Shown piece by piece: positions 7,973 to 15,869 of a stretch of 64,000 nt of DNA (the stretch's first letter is position 1; each line of letters begins with the position of its first letter). The stretch is from an uncultured Peptostreptococcaceae bacterium (GTDB taxonomy: Bacteria; Bacillota; Clostridia; Peptostreptococcales; Peptostreptococcaceae). The stretch lies in the NCBI GenBank assembly GCA_947072565.1, contig CAMTIM010000016.1:1-64000 (forward strand). Direction: 5' to 3'. The notes under the pieces were generated by a model. The model did not search any database, was not told the origin of the DNA, and worked only from the letters and a program-made list of their open reading frames with translations. The translations under genes were made by a program, and so were the position numbers.

Positions 7973-8986
7973 CTAATTTGATAACATTAAATAAATAAAA
8001 TATGGTACTCCTATTATAGAAACAACTATTCCTACAGGTATCTCTATAGGTGCTAATAAGTTTCTTGAAATTGTATCTGAAATCAACAGCATTAATGTAC
8101 CTATAAGTGCAGCTGTTGGTATAAGTTTTTTATGCTTAGGTCCTACTAATTTTCTAGCTATGTGAGGTGAAACTAGTCCTAAAAATGAAATACTTCCAGC
8201 TACCGATGTTGCAACCCCTGATAGTATAACAGCATATATTATTAATTTTCTTCTTTCCTTTTCAACTTTTATACCTAATCCAGTAGATACTTCATCACCT
8301 AGGTTAAGTACATCTAAATATCTAGCTTTATAAATAGTCAATATCATAAACAATAATATAAAAGGTAGTACTGCTATTACATATTTCCAGCTACTTCCCC
8401 ATATACTACCCGATGTCCATGCCATTACTCTATTAAATTCTTGTGTTGTAAACTTTAACTGAAATATTGTTAAAATAGATGTAAATGCTATATTTATACC
8501 TATCCCAATTAGTAATAATCTAGATGAACTAATGCCATCTTTCCATGCAAGCATGTATATTAAAAATGCTCCAAATAATGCTCCACAAAGTGCAACTATT
8601 GGCATTGTAAATATAGTCAAGTTACTTATCCCGTCATACACATTTCCATTCATAAAATAAATATATATTACTACAAATAGTGCTGCACCTGAGTTTATAC
8701 CCAATATACCCGAGTCTGCTAAATCATTTTTTGTAACACCTTGAAGCATTGTTCCTGCTACTGCTAATGCACTACCTACTAATATACCAATAACAATCCT
8801 TGGTAATCTCAATTTAAATATTGCAATTTCATAGTTTCTTTGCCCTTGTCCAAATAATGTTTTTATAACATCTTTAGGACTTATTGCAAATGAACCTAAA
8901 TTTAAACTAACTAAAAATGTTATAAATATTAAAGCTAACAATATAATACTTATAAGTATAAATTTCTTATTTTTATTTATCTTCAT
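7973..8986 (-). CDS. FecCD-family siderophore permease (second subunit)
   Basis: 337-residue polytopic permease of the FecCD/BtuC family. Family hallmarks include LRLPRIVIGILVGSALAVAGTMLQG in the first third and SISFLGLVSPHIARKLVGP in the C-terminal ATPase-contact region. About ten hydrophobic helices can be counted. The ATG lies three bases past the end of the partner permease, so the two are coupled. It forms a heterodimeric channel with the product of the preceding gene. Confidence 0.9.
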   Translation of the reverse strand: MKINKNKKFILISIILLALIFITFLVSLNLGSFAISPKDVIKTLFGQGQRNYEIAIFKLRLPRIVIGILVGSALAVAGTMLQGVTKNDLADSGILGINSGAALFVVIYIYFMNGNVYDGISNLTIFTMPIVALCGALFGAFLIYMLAWKDGISSSRLLLIGIGINIAFTSILTIFQLKFTTQEFNRVMAWTSGSIWGSSWKYVIAVLPFILLFMILTIYKARYLDVLNLGDEVSTGLGIKVEKERRKLIIYAVILSGVATSVAGSISFLGLVSPHIARKLVGPKHKKLIPTAALIGTLMLLISDTISRNLLAPIEIPVGIVVSIIGVPYFIYLMLSN

Positions 8987-8989
8987 AAT

Positions 8990-10003
8990 TTATCTAGTTT
9001 CCTTTCTTACAAGATAGATAAACACCGGAACTCCTAAAAGTGCTGTCAATGAGCCTATCGGAGTCTCATATGGTGGATTTATCATCCTTGCAATAATATC
9101 ACTGTAAACTAGTAATACCGACCCTAACACTAACGAACCAGGAATTATGTATTTATAATCCGCCCCAACTATTGCCTTTACAATTTGAGGTATTATAAGA
9201 CCTACAAACACTATATTACCTGCTACGGCCACAGATGATCCGGCTAAAAGTATCACTATAATTAAACATATAAACCTTACTAAATTAGTTTTTTGACCCA
9301 AACCTATCGCTACTTCTTCTCCTAAACTTAGTATTGTTATTTTTGGTGCCATTATCATAGATAAAATCGTAGTTGCTCCTCCAACTAAAAATAATAATTT
9401 AACACCTTCCCACTTTGCACTTGTTAGCCCTCCTGAAATCCAAAAACTTAATTGTTGAGATAAATTAAAGTACATTGAAACTGCAGTTGCTAAAGAAACT
9501 AATAAAGTTCCTAGTGCCGTACCTGCTAGGGCAAGTTTAACCGGGTCTACTTTACCTCTTGATTTAGAACTTACAAAATAAACTAATATACCGCTTATAC
9601 TAGCTCCTAAAAACGCAAATACCATTAATCCAAAACTACCTAATGCAAATCCAGGCACTAAAGTTTGTAAAACTAAAGCTATTGCTATTGTAAATGTTGC
9701 CCCTTGAGTTATACCCATTACAGAAGGGTCTGCAATTGGATTCCTAGTTATACCTTGCATTACAGCCCCAGAAACCGATAAAAAGCCTCCAACAAGTGCT
9801 GCAGCTAATGCTCTTGGTAATCTAATATCTTTAATTATACTTGTATTTATATCAACATCTGATGATAGTAAACTTTTTATAGTTGTAGAAAAACTTATCT
9901 TGTTAGCTCCTAAAGATATAGATAATAATAGTCCTAATATAAGCATAATTAAGCCTATAAGTACTAATAAAAATGCCTTTTTCTTTTTACTTATATTAAT
10001 CAT
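8990..10003 (-). CDS. FecCD-family siderophore permease (first subunit)
   Basis: 337-residue permease with the same architecture as its neighbour: IRLPRALAAALVGGFLSVSGAVMQG near the N-terminus and NIVFVGLIIPQIVKAIVGA near the C-terminus. It is equal in length to its partner but clearly divergent in sequence, as expected for a FhuB/FhuG-type pair. It follows the binding-protein gene after a 138-base gap that contains a hairpin, so its expression may be lower than that of the lipoprotein. Confidence 0.9.
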   Translation of the reverse strand: MINISKKKKAFLLVLIGLIMLILGLLLSISLGANKISFSTTIKSLLSSDVDINTSIIKDIRLPRALAAALVGGFLSVSGAVMQGITRNPIADPSVMGITQGATFTIAIALVLQTLVPGFALGSFGLMVFAFLGASISGILVYFVSSKSRGKVDPVKLALAGTALGTLLVSLATAVSMYFNLSQQLSFWISGGLTSAKWEGVKLLFLVGGATTILSMIMAPKITILSLGEEVAIGLGQKTNLVRFICLIIVILLAGSSVAVAGNIVFVGLIIPQIVKAIVGADYKYIIPGSLVLGSVLLVYSDIIARMINPPYETPIGSLTALLGVPVFIYLVRKETR

Positions 10004-10089
10004 TTTTTCTCCTTTCTTTCAACTTTCTTTTAATACCTTATTTTTATAAATATATTTTAATAATTTCATAATTTTTTGCTTTATCAATA

Positions 10090-10132
10090 ATAAAAATAGG
10101 TGTGAAAAATGTACAACATTATCCCACACCTA
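10090..10132 (-). terminator. intra-operon hairpin between binding protein and permeases
   Basis: TAGGTGTG (10097-10104) pairs with CACACCTA (10125-10132), with a second short inner stem ATGT/ACAT. A T-rich run follows on the minus strand. Placed just after the lipoprotein stop, it would partly terminate transcription and give more binding protein than permease, a common arrangement in ABC importers. Confidence 0.6.
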
Positions 10133-10141
10133 AATTATTAA

Positions 10142-11080
10142 TTATTTTATTAAAGCGTCTTTAATTGATTCTAATAACATTTCTCTTCCTATTGGGTTAT
10201 AACACTGTGTAAAGTATGGGCTAGCATCAAGTATTGTTATATTCCCGTCTTTTACTGCTCTTATTTTAGACCAAACACTACTATTTTCTAAATCTTTTTT
10301 ATCAGAATCAGTAGCAATTGCTACTATGTGATCTGCATCTATTTTAGTTAATCCCTCCATAGTAACTGTTGGTAACGTTATATTATCTTGTGCTGGCATA
10401 TTTTTAGGTCTAGTTAATTTCATATCATCATTAATCACTGTTCCTATACCTGCATTACTAAACACCATGAAGCTTCCTGAAGTAGATAAAACTGGTAAAT
10501 ATGACTTGTTTCCATTTTTAGCTATTATTTCTTTACCTAATTTTTCTGCTTTTTCATCATAACTCTTTAACCATTTATTTGCATCTTCTTCTTGATTGAA
10601 TAATTTTCCTATATCTATTAATTTATTTCTCCAGTCATTTGCATAGTCTTTTACCATAACAACTGGTGCCATTTGTTTTAACTCATCATATATCTTTTCC
10701 TGTCTTTCATTCATTATTATTAAGTCTGGATTAACAGATAATATTGCTTCCATATCCATTGTATCCATCATAGAATGTCCAACTATCTTAGACCCTTTTA
10801 ACTTATCAGCTATGTATGATGAAAATTTATCTGTTTGATAAGAATCTACGTTAGCAGTTGCAACAGGCTTATGACCTAATATTAACAGTTCTTCTGTAGA
10901 CCCTGATATATCTACTATCTTCTTAGGATTTGCTGGTATTTCAACTTCCCCTTTTACACTTTGAACCTTTCTCATTTTGTCACTTGAGCTTTCTTCTATA
11001 TTTTTACTAGAGCATCCACTTAAAACACCTATCGTCAATATTGATGTTAAAAGTAAAGCTAATGATTTTCTTTTTCTCAT
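10142..11080 (-). CDS. Iron-siderophore-binding lipoprotein
   Basis: 312-residue solute-binding protein of the FepB/FhuD (Peripla_BP_2) class. The lipoprotein signal has lipobox LSGC with Cys23. The mature part starts the fold with GEVEIPANPKKIVDISGSTEE and continues with ILGHKPVATANV; the second half contains the MDMEAILSVNPDLIIMNER-type family segment. It captures the ferric complex outside the membrane and delivers it to the two FecCD permeases downstream. First gene of the operon and directly behind the Fur-box-like site. The exact ligand is unknown. Confidence 0.9.
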   Translation of the reverse strand: MRKRKSLALLLTSILTIGVLSGCSSKNIEESSSDKMRKVQSVKGEVEIPANPKKIVDISGSTEELLILGHKPVATANVDSYQTDKFSSYIADKLKGSKIVGHSMMDTMDMEAILSVNPDLIIMNERQEKIYDELKQMAPVVMVKDYANDWRNKLIDIGKLFNQEEDANKWLKSYDEKAEKLGKEIIAKNGNKSYLPVLSTSGSFMVFSNAGIGTVINDDMKLTRPKNMPAQDNITLPTVTMEGLTKIDADHIVAIATDSDKKDLENSSVWSKIRAVKDGNITILDASPYFTQCYNPIGREMLLESIKDALIK

Positions 11081-11114
11081 GAACTTTCCTCCCAGTTGTT
11101 TTTTATTAATATTT

Positions 11115-11133
11115 GATATTAATTATCATTACT
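11115..11133 (-). promoter_or_regulatory. Fur box
   Basis: On the minus strand this 19-base site agrees with GATAATGATAATCATTATC at 15 positions, including the core TAATGATAAT. It begins just downstream of the -10 box, at or near the start of transcription, where Fur-Fe(II) would block initiation. This supports iron repression of the operon. Confidence 0.75.
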
Positions 11134-11140
11134 GTAATTT

Positions 11141-11168
11141 ATTATATCATTTATATCTAATTAGTCAA
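11141..11168 (-). promoter_or_regulatory. promoter of the siderophore operon
   Basis: TTGACT (11163-11168) and a perfect TATAAT (11141-11146) with a 16-base spacer on the minus strand, about 60 bases before the lipoprotein start codon. Confidence 0.75.
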
Positions 11169-11220
11169 TATTTTTCATCAATTTTTTATCAAAATGATAA
11201 TATTTTTCTAATGCGAATTC

Positions 11221-11278
11221 ATATAAACATAAAAAGGCTACGATGATTTTTTTTATCGTAGCCTTTTTATGTTTATAT
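11221..11278 (-). terminator. nag operon terminator
   Basis: Exact 24-bp inverted repeat (11221-11244 with 11255-11278) whose base contains AAAAAGG/CCTTTTT, with a short AT loop. It ends just after the nagB stop codon and separates the nag operon from the siderophore promoter. Confidence 0.9.
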
Positions 11279-11283
11279 TTATC

Positions 11284-12033
11284 TTAAACTGTTTTATAAT
11301 CTTCAGGTTTTAATTTACTCGCAGCTTCTTCATCTAATATTAAAACTATATCATTGTGAAATTGTAATATAGATGCAGGTACTTCTGGTACAACTTTCCC
11401 ATATACAGTATTATATATAGCTTGTGCTTTAGATTCTCCGCAAGCTAGTAGCATTATCTTTCTAGCTTTAAATATAGAACCTGTTCCCATAGTTATTGCT
11501 TTTTTAGGTACATTTTCTTCTTTATCAAAAAATCTCGCATTAGCTTCTATAGTACTTTGTTTTAAATCTACTAAATGAGTTCCTCTTTCAAAATTTATAG
11601 TAGGTTCATTGAATCCTATATGAGCATTGTGTCCTATCCCTAGTACTTGTATATCTACACCACCACACTCTTTTATACTTTTATCGTATCTTTCACATTC
11701 AGCTTCTACATCCTTAGCCATTCCATTTGGTATATTTATATTTTCCTTTGGTATATTTATATAATTAAATAAATTTTCTTTCATAAAATAATCATAACTT
11801 TGATTACTTTCTTTTGGCAAATTATAATATTCATCTAAGTTGAAAGTTGATATTTCTGAAAAATCTATTTGCTTATCGTTATACATTTTAACCAATTGTT
11901 TATACATTCCTACGGGCGTACTACCTGTTGCTAAACCTAAAACTGAATTTGGTTTTAATGTCACTTGGCTTAATATCATTTGAGCTGCTTTTTTGCTCAT
12001 TTCATCATAATTTTTACATACTAATATTCTCAT
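11284..12033 (-). CDS. nagB: Glucosamine-6-phosphate deaminase
   Basis: 249-residue enzyme converting glucosamine-6-phosphate to fructose-6-phosphate and ammonia, the last committed step of amino-sugar catabolism. Family motifs are GLATGSTPVGMYKQL (phosphate loop), STFNLDEYYNL (catalytic Asp) and VLGIGHNAHIGFNEP (active-site His region). The length is typical of Firmicute NagB, which lacks the C-terminal allosteric extension of the E. coli enzyme. It lies 21 bases after nagA and shares its promoter. Confidence 0.95.
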   Translation of the reverse strand: MRILVCKNYDEMSKKAAQMILSQVTLKPNSVLGLATGSTPVGMYKQLVKMYNDKQIDFSEISTFNLDEYYNLPKESNQSYDYFMKENLFNYINIPKENINIPNGMAKDVEAECERYDKSIKECGGVDIQVLGIGHNAHIGFNEPTINFERGTHLVDLKQSTIEANARFFDKEENVPKKAITMGTGSIFKARKIMLLACGESKAQAIYNTVYGKVVPEVPASILQFHNDIVLILDEEAASKLKPEDYKTV

Positions 12034-12054
12034 TGAATCAAACCCTCTCCTAAG

Positions 12055-13185
12055 CTATTTTTTATAAATTATTTCCCCGTTATTTATGCTCATATAACAA
12101 TTTAATTTTTCATCAAATATAGCTATATCTGCGTCTTTACCGATTTCTAAGCTACCTTTTTTATCATCTATTTTTATTGATTTCGCAGGATTTATAGATG
12201 CAAGTTTTATAACTTTATTTATATCTAAGTTTGTATTATTCATGAAATTGTACACCATCTTGTTAAGCGGCATAACACTTCCAGCCAAATTTCCACTCTG
12301 AAGTCTTGCTTGATTATCTTTTACTATGACCTTTTGACCACCTAAAGAATATTCTCCATCATCTAAACCTCCAGCTTCTATAGAATCAGTTATTAAAACT
12401 ATTTTATCTTCACCTTTATTGTTTAATATAAATTGGAATAAGTCCTTTAGTATATGTATCTCATCTGCTATCATTTCACAATACACATTAGTTGTAAAAG
12501 CTGCCCCTACTACACCAGGATCTCTATGATTTAATCCATTCATACCATTAAAAATATGAGTTATATTACTTGCACCTAAATTTATAGCCTCTCTAGCTTC
12601 TTCAAATTTAGCATTACTGTGACCTATTGATAAAACTATATCTGTATTTTTACGTATTTCTTTTGTAAATCTAAACTCTTTATCTGTTTCAGGAGCATAA
12701 GTAATAATCTTTATAACTTCCTCGTATCGCTTTATTAAATCATAACTTGGAGCTGCTATAAATTGTGAATTTTGAGCTCCTTTATAATCATTATTTATAA
12801 ATGGACCTTCTAAATGAGCACCTAAAATTTGTGAACCTTTTATTTTATTATTCATGCAATCTTTTATTGATTTTAGTGCATTATTTATTAATCCTTCATC
12901 CATAGTCATAGTTGTAGGTAAAAAAGATGTAACCCCATGTCTTGCAATGGACTTAGCTATAATAGTTAGCGATTCTTCACTTCCATCCATAGTATCTTTT
13001 CCCATATTTCCATGTATATGTATATCTATTAATCCAGGAGTAACAAATCTGCCTTTAGCATCAATTATTTCACATTCGTTAGGTACTTCATTAGCTATAT
13101 CTACTATTTTATTATCAAATATCAAAACCTTATTTTGTAAAATCTGATTTTCTAAAACTATATTTCCATTGATTATGCATTTCAT
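12055..13185 (-). CDS. nagA: N-acetylglucosamine-6-phosphate deacetylase
   Basis: 376-residue amidohydrolase removing the acetyl group from GlcNAc-6-phosphate to feed NagB. The metal and substrate motifs are in order: PGLIDIHIHGNMGKDTMDG, GAHLEGPF, SIGHSNA, THIFNGMNGL and LITDSIEAGG with the catalytic Asp. Length is normal. It starts 11 bases after the regulator gene, forming nagR-nagA-nagB. The carbon source may be external amino sugar or recycled wall material released by hydrolases. Confidence 0.95.
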   Translation of the reverse strand: MKCIINGNIVLENQILQNKVLIFDNKIVDIANEVPNECEIIDAKGRFVTPGLIDIHIHGNMGKDTMDGSEESLTIIAKSIARHGVTSFLPTTMTMDEGLINNALKSIKDCMNNKIKGSQILGAHLEGPFINNDYKGAQNSQFIAAPSYDLIKRYEEVIKIITYAPETDKEFRFTKEIRKNTDIVLSIGHSNAKFEEAREAINLGASNITHIFNGMNGLNHRDPGVVGAAFTTNVYCEMIADEIHILKDLFQFILNNKGEDKIVLITDSIEAGGLDDGEYSLGGQKVIVKDNQARLQSGNLAGSVMPLNKMVYNFMNNTNLDINKVIKLASINPAKSIKIDDKKGSLEIGKDADIAIFDEKLNCYMSINNGEIIYKK

Positions 13186-13196
13186 ACTATAGCCTC

Positions 13197-13931
13197 CTAC
13201 TCACTTAATATTATTTCATATTGATACTTATCACTTCTAAATATTGATATAGTGTATTCTATAGGCTGACCTTCTATAGTATATGAATTTCTTTGAAGTT
13301 TAAGTGCTAATGCTCCTTCTTCTGCACCTAATATATTACATTCTTCTTCTGACATAATTATAGGTTCTATAACCTGTTCTGCTCTTTGTATTTTATAATT
13401 ATAGTCTTCACCTAACATCTTATATAACGAATTGTTATCTAACATTCTTTTAGTAAAACCTTTGCATGTATCTTCTGATAAATATACCGTTTCTATACCC
13501 AAAGGCTCATTCTCTATATATCTTAATCTAACTACTTTATAAACATTAGTTTCTTCACTAATTATTTGTAATTTTCTTTTTATTAATTCACTAGGAACTT
13601 CCATTTCAAAAGATAATATATCTGTTTTTATTTTAATTCCTTTTTCTTTCATCACATCTGTAAAACCCTTAACGTTAGAAAATTGATATTTTTTTTTGTT
13701 TTTAGCTACAAATGTTCCTTTTCCTTGCACTCTATACAAAAGACCATCTGATACTAATCCTACTATAGCTTTATTAACAGTCATACGGCTAACATTTTGT
13801 AAACTACACAATTCTCTCTCTGGCATTATCGAATCGCCCTCTTTAAGTTGTCCATCATTTATCATTTTTTTTATTATTGAACTAAGTTGAATGTGTAGAG
13901 GTATTGTACTATTTTTATTTATTTTTTCCAT
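13197..13931 (-). CDS. nagR: GntR-family regulator of GlcNAc use (NagR/YvoA type)
   Basis: 244-residue regulator of the HutC subfamily. An N-terminal winged helix (IPLHIQLSSIIKKMI through TMNKAI-like VSRMTVNKAIVGL, then YRVQGKGTFVA) is followed by a UTRA effector domain with RLRYIENEPLGIETVYL. In this subfamily glucosamine-6-phosphate or GlcNAc-6-phosphate relieves repression. The ATG at 13931 has GGTGG five bases ahead; an upstream in-frame TTG would overlap that site. First gene of the nag operon and just downstream of two matching palindromic operators, so autoregulation is likely. Confidence 0.9.
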   Translation of the reverse strand: MEKINKNSTIPLHIQLSSIIKKMINDGQLKEGDSIMPERELCSLQNVSRMTVNKAIVGLVSDGLLYRVQGKGTFVAKNKKKYQFSNVKGFTDVMKEKGIKIKTDILSFEMEVPSELIKRKLQIISEETNVYKVVRLRYIENEPLGIETVYLSEDTCKGFTKRMLDNNSLYKMLGEDYNYKIQRAEQVIEPIIMSEEECNILGAEEGALALKLQRNSYTIEGQPIEYTISIFRSDKYQYEIILSE

Positions 13932-13950
13932 ATCTTCCACCAATCTTTAT

Positions 13951-13978
13951 ATGGTATATACCTTTTGGTATATACCAA
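13951..13978. promoter_or_regulatory. tandem NagR operators
   Basis: Two copies of the palindrome GGTATATACC (13953-13962 and 13967-13976) lie 14 bases apart. The second is extended to the perfect TTGGTATATACCAA. They resemble the YvoA/DasR site type (TGGTnnnnACCA) and sit immediately downstream of the nag -10 box, suited to repression. Confidence 0.8.
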
Positions 13979-14007
13979 TTATACACTATTTTTATAATCG
14001 TTTTCAA
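13978..14007 (-). promoter_or_regulatory. promoter of the nag operon
   Basis: On the minus strand TTGAAA (14002-14007) and TATAAT (13978-13983) are 18 bases apart; the second operator touches the -10 box. Confidence 0.75.
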
Positions 14008-14117
14008 TACTTTCTAGCTATTTTGCATAAAATATTTGTATGTTATATATCCTGTATGTATGGTATTATATTAAATTATAACCATTAACAATAATTAGAA
14101 TTAAGGAGATGCAAAAT

Positions 14118-14957
14118 TTGATAAAAATAGGCGATTTTAACAAACTTGAAGTAAAAAGAAAAACTGATTTCGGTTACTTCTTAGATGCTCAAACAGGAGA
14201 TACTAAGGATGATGTATTACTTCATAACAGATTACTTAACAAAAACAAAATTGAAGTTGGAGACATAATAGATGCTTTCATATATAAAGATTCTGAAGGT
14301 AGACCTTCTGCAACTTTAGTAACACCAAAAGGAAAGGTAGATGAAATAGCTTACTTAAAAGTTGTTGCTCATACTGCAATCGGAAGTTTTATAGATATTG
14401 GACTTCAAAAGGATATATTAGTTCCTTTTAAAGCTAAAACTTATGAGTTAGAAAAAGGCTCTAGATATTTATTCCACATATATTTAGATAAAACTGGAAG
14501 ACTAGCAGCTACTACTGATATAGATGCACATCTTACTACGGACCACAGTTACAATATCGGTGATAATGTTACAGGTATAGTTTACGGTTTCCAAACAAAT
14601 AATTCAGCTATGATTTGTATTGATAATAAGTATGCAGGAGTTATACTTCATAATGAATACTTTACAGAATTAAAAATAGGTGAAGAGTTAAGCTTAAACG
14701 TTATAAAAATATATGAAGACGGTAAACTAGGTCTTTCTCCTAGACAAGGTAGAAAAGAAGAATTAGATGTTCTTGAAACTGCAATAATAAGTTATCTTGA
14801 AGGTGCCGATGGACATATGAGATTTAACGATAAAACTTCTCCAGAAGAAATATCTACAGTTTTTAATACTAGTAAAAAGAATTTCAAACGTGCTCTTGGT
14901 GTATTAATGAAAAAAGGATTAATAACTCAAGATGAAAACGGAACTAATTTAAAATAA
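14118..14957 (+). CDS. cvfB: CvfB/YitL-like S1 RNA-binding protein
   Basis: 279-residue protein of the CvfB family: several S1-like OB folds (first about residues 5-60, another around VGDNVTGIVYGFQTNNSAMICIDN) and a C-terminal winged-helix segment ending GVLMKKGLITQ. In Staphylococcus the homologue is a virulence regulator that binds RNA. The in-frame ATG at 14109 abuts the AAGGAG site with no spacer. The TTG at 14118, nine bases away, is the more likely start. Stand-alone plus-strand gene, divergent from the nag operon and ended by a hairpin. Confidence 0.85.
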   Translation: MIKIGDFNKLEVKRKTDFGYFLDAQTGDTKDDVLLHNRLLNKNKIEVGDIIDAFIYKDSEGRPSATLVTPKGKVDEIAYLKVVAHTAIGSFIDIGLQKDILVPFKAKTYELEKGSRYLFHIYLDKTGRLAATTDIDAHLTTDHSYNIGDNVTGIVYGFQTNNSAMICIDNKYAGVILHNEYFTELKIGEELSLNVIKIYEDGKLGLSPRQGRKEELDVLETAIISYLEGADGHMRFNDKTSPEEISTVFNTSKKNFKRALGVLMKKGLITQDENGTNLK

Positions 14958-14968
14958 TTAACACACAG

Positions 14969-15004
14969 ATGGGTTATCTCTAGCTTTGAGATAATCCATT
15001 TTTT
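14969..15004 (+). terminator. terminator after cvfB
   Basis: ATGGGTTATCTC (14969-14980) pairs with GAGATAATCCAT (14988-14999) with G-U pairing in the stem, followed by a run of T to 15004. Confidence 0.85.
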
Positions 15005-15093
15005 AATATATTTTTTAATAATTATGAATTAAAAGGTATTTTCTGTAAATAATAGTAATGTAAAACAAATAATTTTATAGGAGGACTTTTTAA

Positions 15094-15306
15094 ATGGCAA
15101 TAATTTATAATATAGGCGTTATTCTTGTTTTAATAGGAGCAATCAACTGGGGCTTAGTTGCAATAGCTCAATTTGATTTAGTTGCAGTTTTATTTGCTGG
15201 ATCAGGTAAATTTGGAAATATAAGTGGATTAAGCAGATTTATTTATGGTTTAGTTGGTCTATCAGCTATCTATGTAGGAACTCAATACTTTCTTACTATG
15301 ATGTAA
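15094..15306 (+). CDS. DUF378 family small membrane protein
   Basis: 70-residue protein with two hydrophobic helices: one near the N-terminus ending in LIGAINWGLVAIAQFDLVA, the other near the C-terminus around LVGLSAIYVGTQYF. The NWGL motif after a short first helix is typical of the DUF378 (YuzA-like) family, whose role is unknown. Start has AGGAGG ten bases upstream. Transcribed alone. Confidence 0.8.
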   Translation: MAIIYNIGVILVLIGAINWGLVAIAQFDLVAVLFAGSGKFGNISGLSRFIYGLVGLSAIYVGTQYFLTMM

Positions 15307-15320
15307 TTAAATTTCCAATA

Positions 15321-15350
15321 AAAAAAGGAAGACTATAGTCCTCCTTTTTT
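15321..15350 (-). terminator. convergent terminator between DUF378 gene and ybaK
   Basis: A7-flanked 15-bp inverted repeat (15321-15335 with 15336-15350). In the minus-strand transcript the one imperfect pair is a G-U wobble; in the plus-strand transcript it is an A-C mismatch. The hairpin therefore fits ybaK best but can serve both genes. Confidence 0.75.
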
Positions 15351-15829
15351 TAATTTATAATATTTTCAAATTCATTATTTACTATGCTTTGTAAATCCAT
15401 TGGTGAAAGCTCTACTTGATATCCTATTTTTCCAGCACTAACTATAATAGTTTCTAAAGTTTTTGCACTTTCATTTATAAAAGTTTTGTAAGCTTTTTTC
15501 ATCCCTATAGGTGAACATCCACCTCTTATATACCCTGTTATTTTATTTATATCATTTACACTAATCATTTCAATACTTTTCTCTTTTGCTACTTTTGCGC
15601 CTTTTTTCAAATCTAAATGTTCATTAACTGGGATTACATATACATATATAGTTTTGCTAGAACCCATAGCTACTAATGTTTTATAAACTACACTAACATC
15701 TTTTCCTATATTACTAGCTACCTCTACTCCATCAATATGATCCCCTTTTTTTACTTTATAGCAATGTACATCATATTTGATTTTTTTAGAATCTAAAATC
15801 CTCATTGCATTTGTTTTTATATTTGACAT
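15350..15829 (-). CDS. ybaK: Cys-tRNA(Pro) deacylase, YbaK/EbsC family
   Basis: 159-residue aminoacyl-tRNA editing enzyme that clears Cys wrongly attached to tRNA-Pro. Family features: an N-terminal ILDSKKIKYDVHCY, then VASNIGKDVSVVYKTLVAMG, whose Lys lies at the position of the conserved functional lysine, and GYIRGGCSPIGMKKAY, the signature glycine-rich segment. Length is typical. It is followed closely by a terminator and preceded by the aminopeptidase gene 40 bases away, possibly one transcript. Confidence 0.9.
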   Translation of the reverse strand: MSNIKTNAMRILDSKKIKYDVHCYKVKKGDHIDGVEVASNIGKDVSVVYKTLVAMGSSKTIYVYVIPVNEHLDLKKGAKVAKEKSIEMISVNDINKITGYIRGGCSPIGMKKAYKTFINESAKTLETIIVSAGKIGYQVELSPMDLQSIVNNEFENIIN

Positions 15830-15869
15830 AAAATATCCCTCTTATGTTTATTTTAAATTTCTATCTTTT

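Noticed and set aside
14030-14100. Promoter of cvfB
   Set aside because: TTGTAT and TATTAT are present but 22 bases apart, too far for a normal promoter; no confident call was made.
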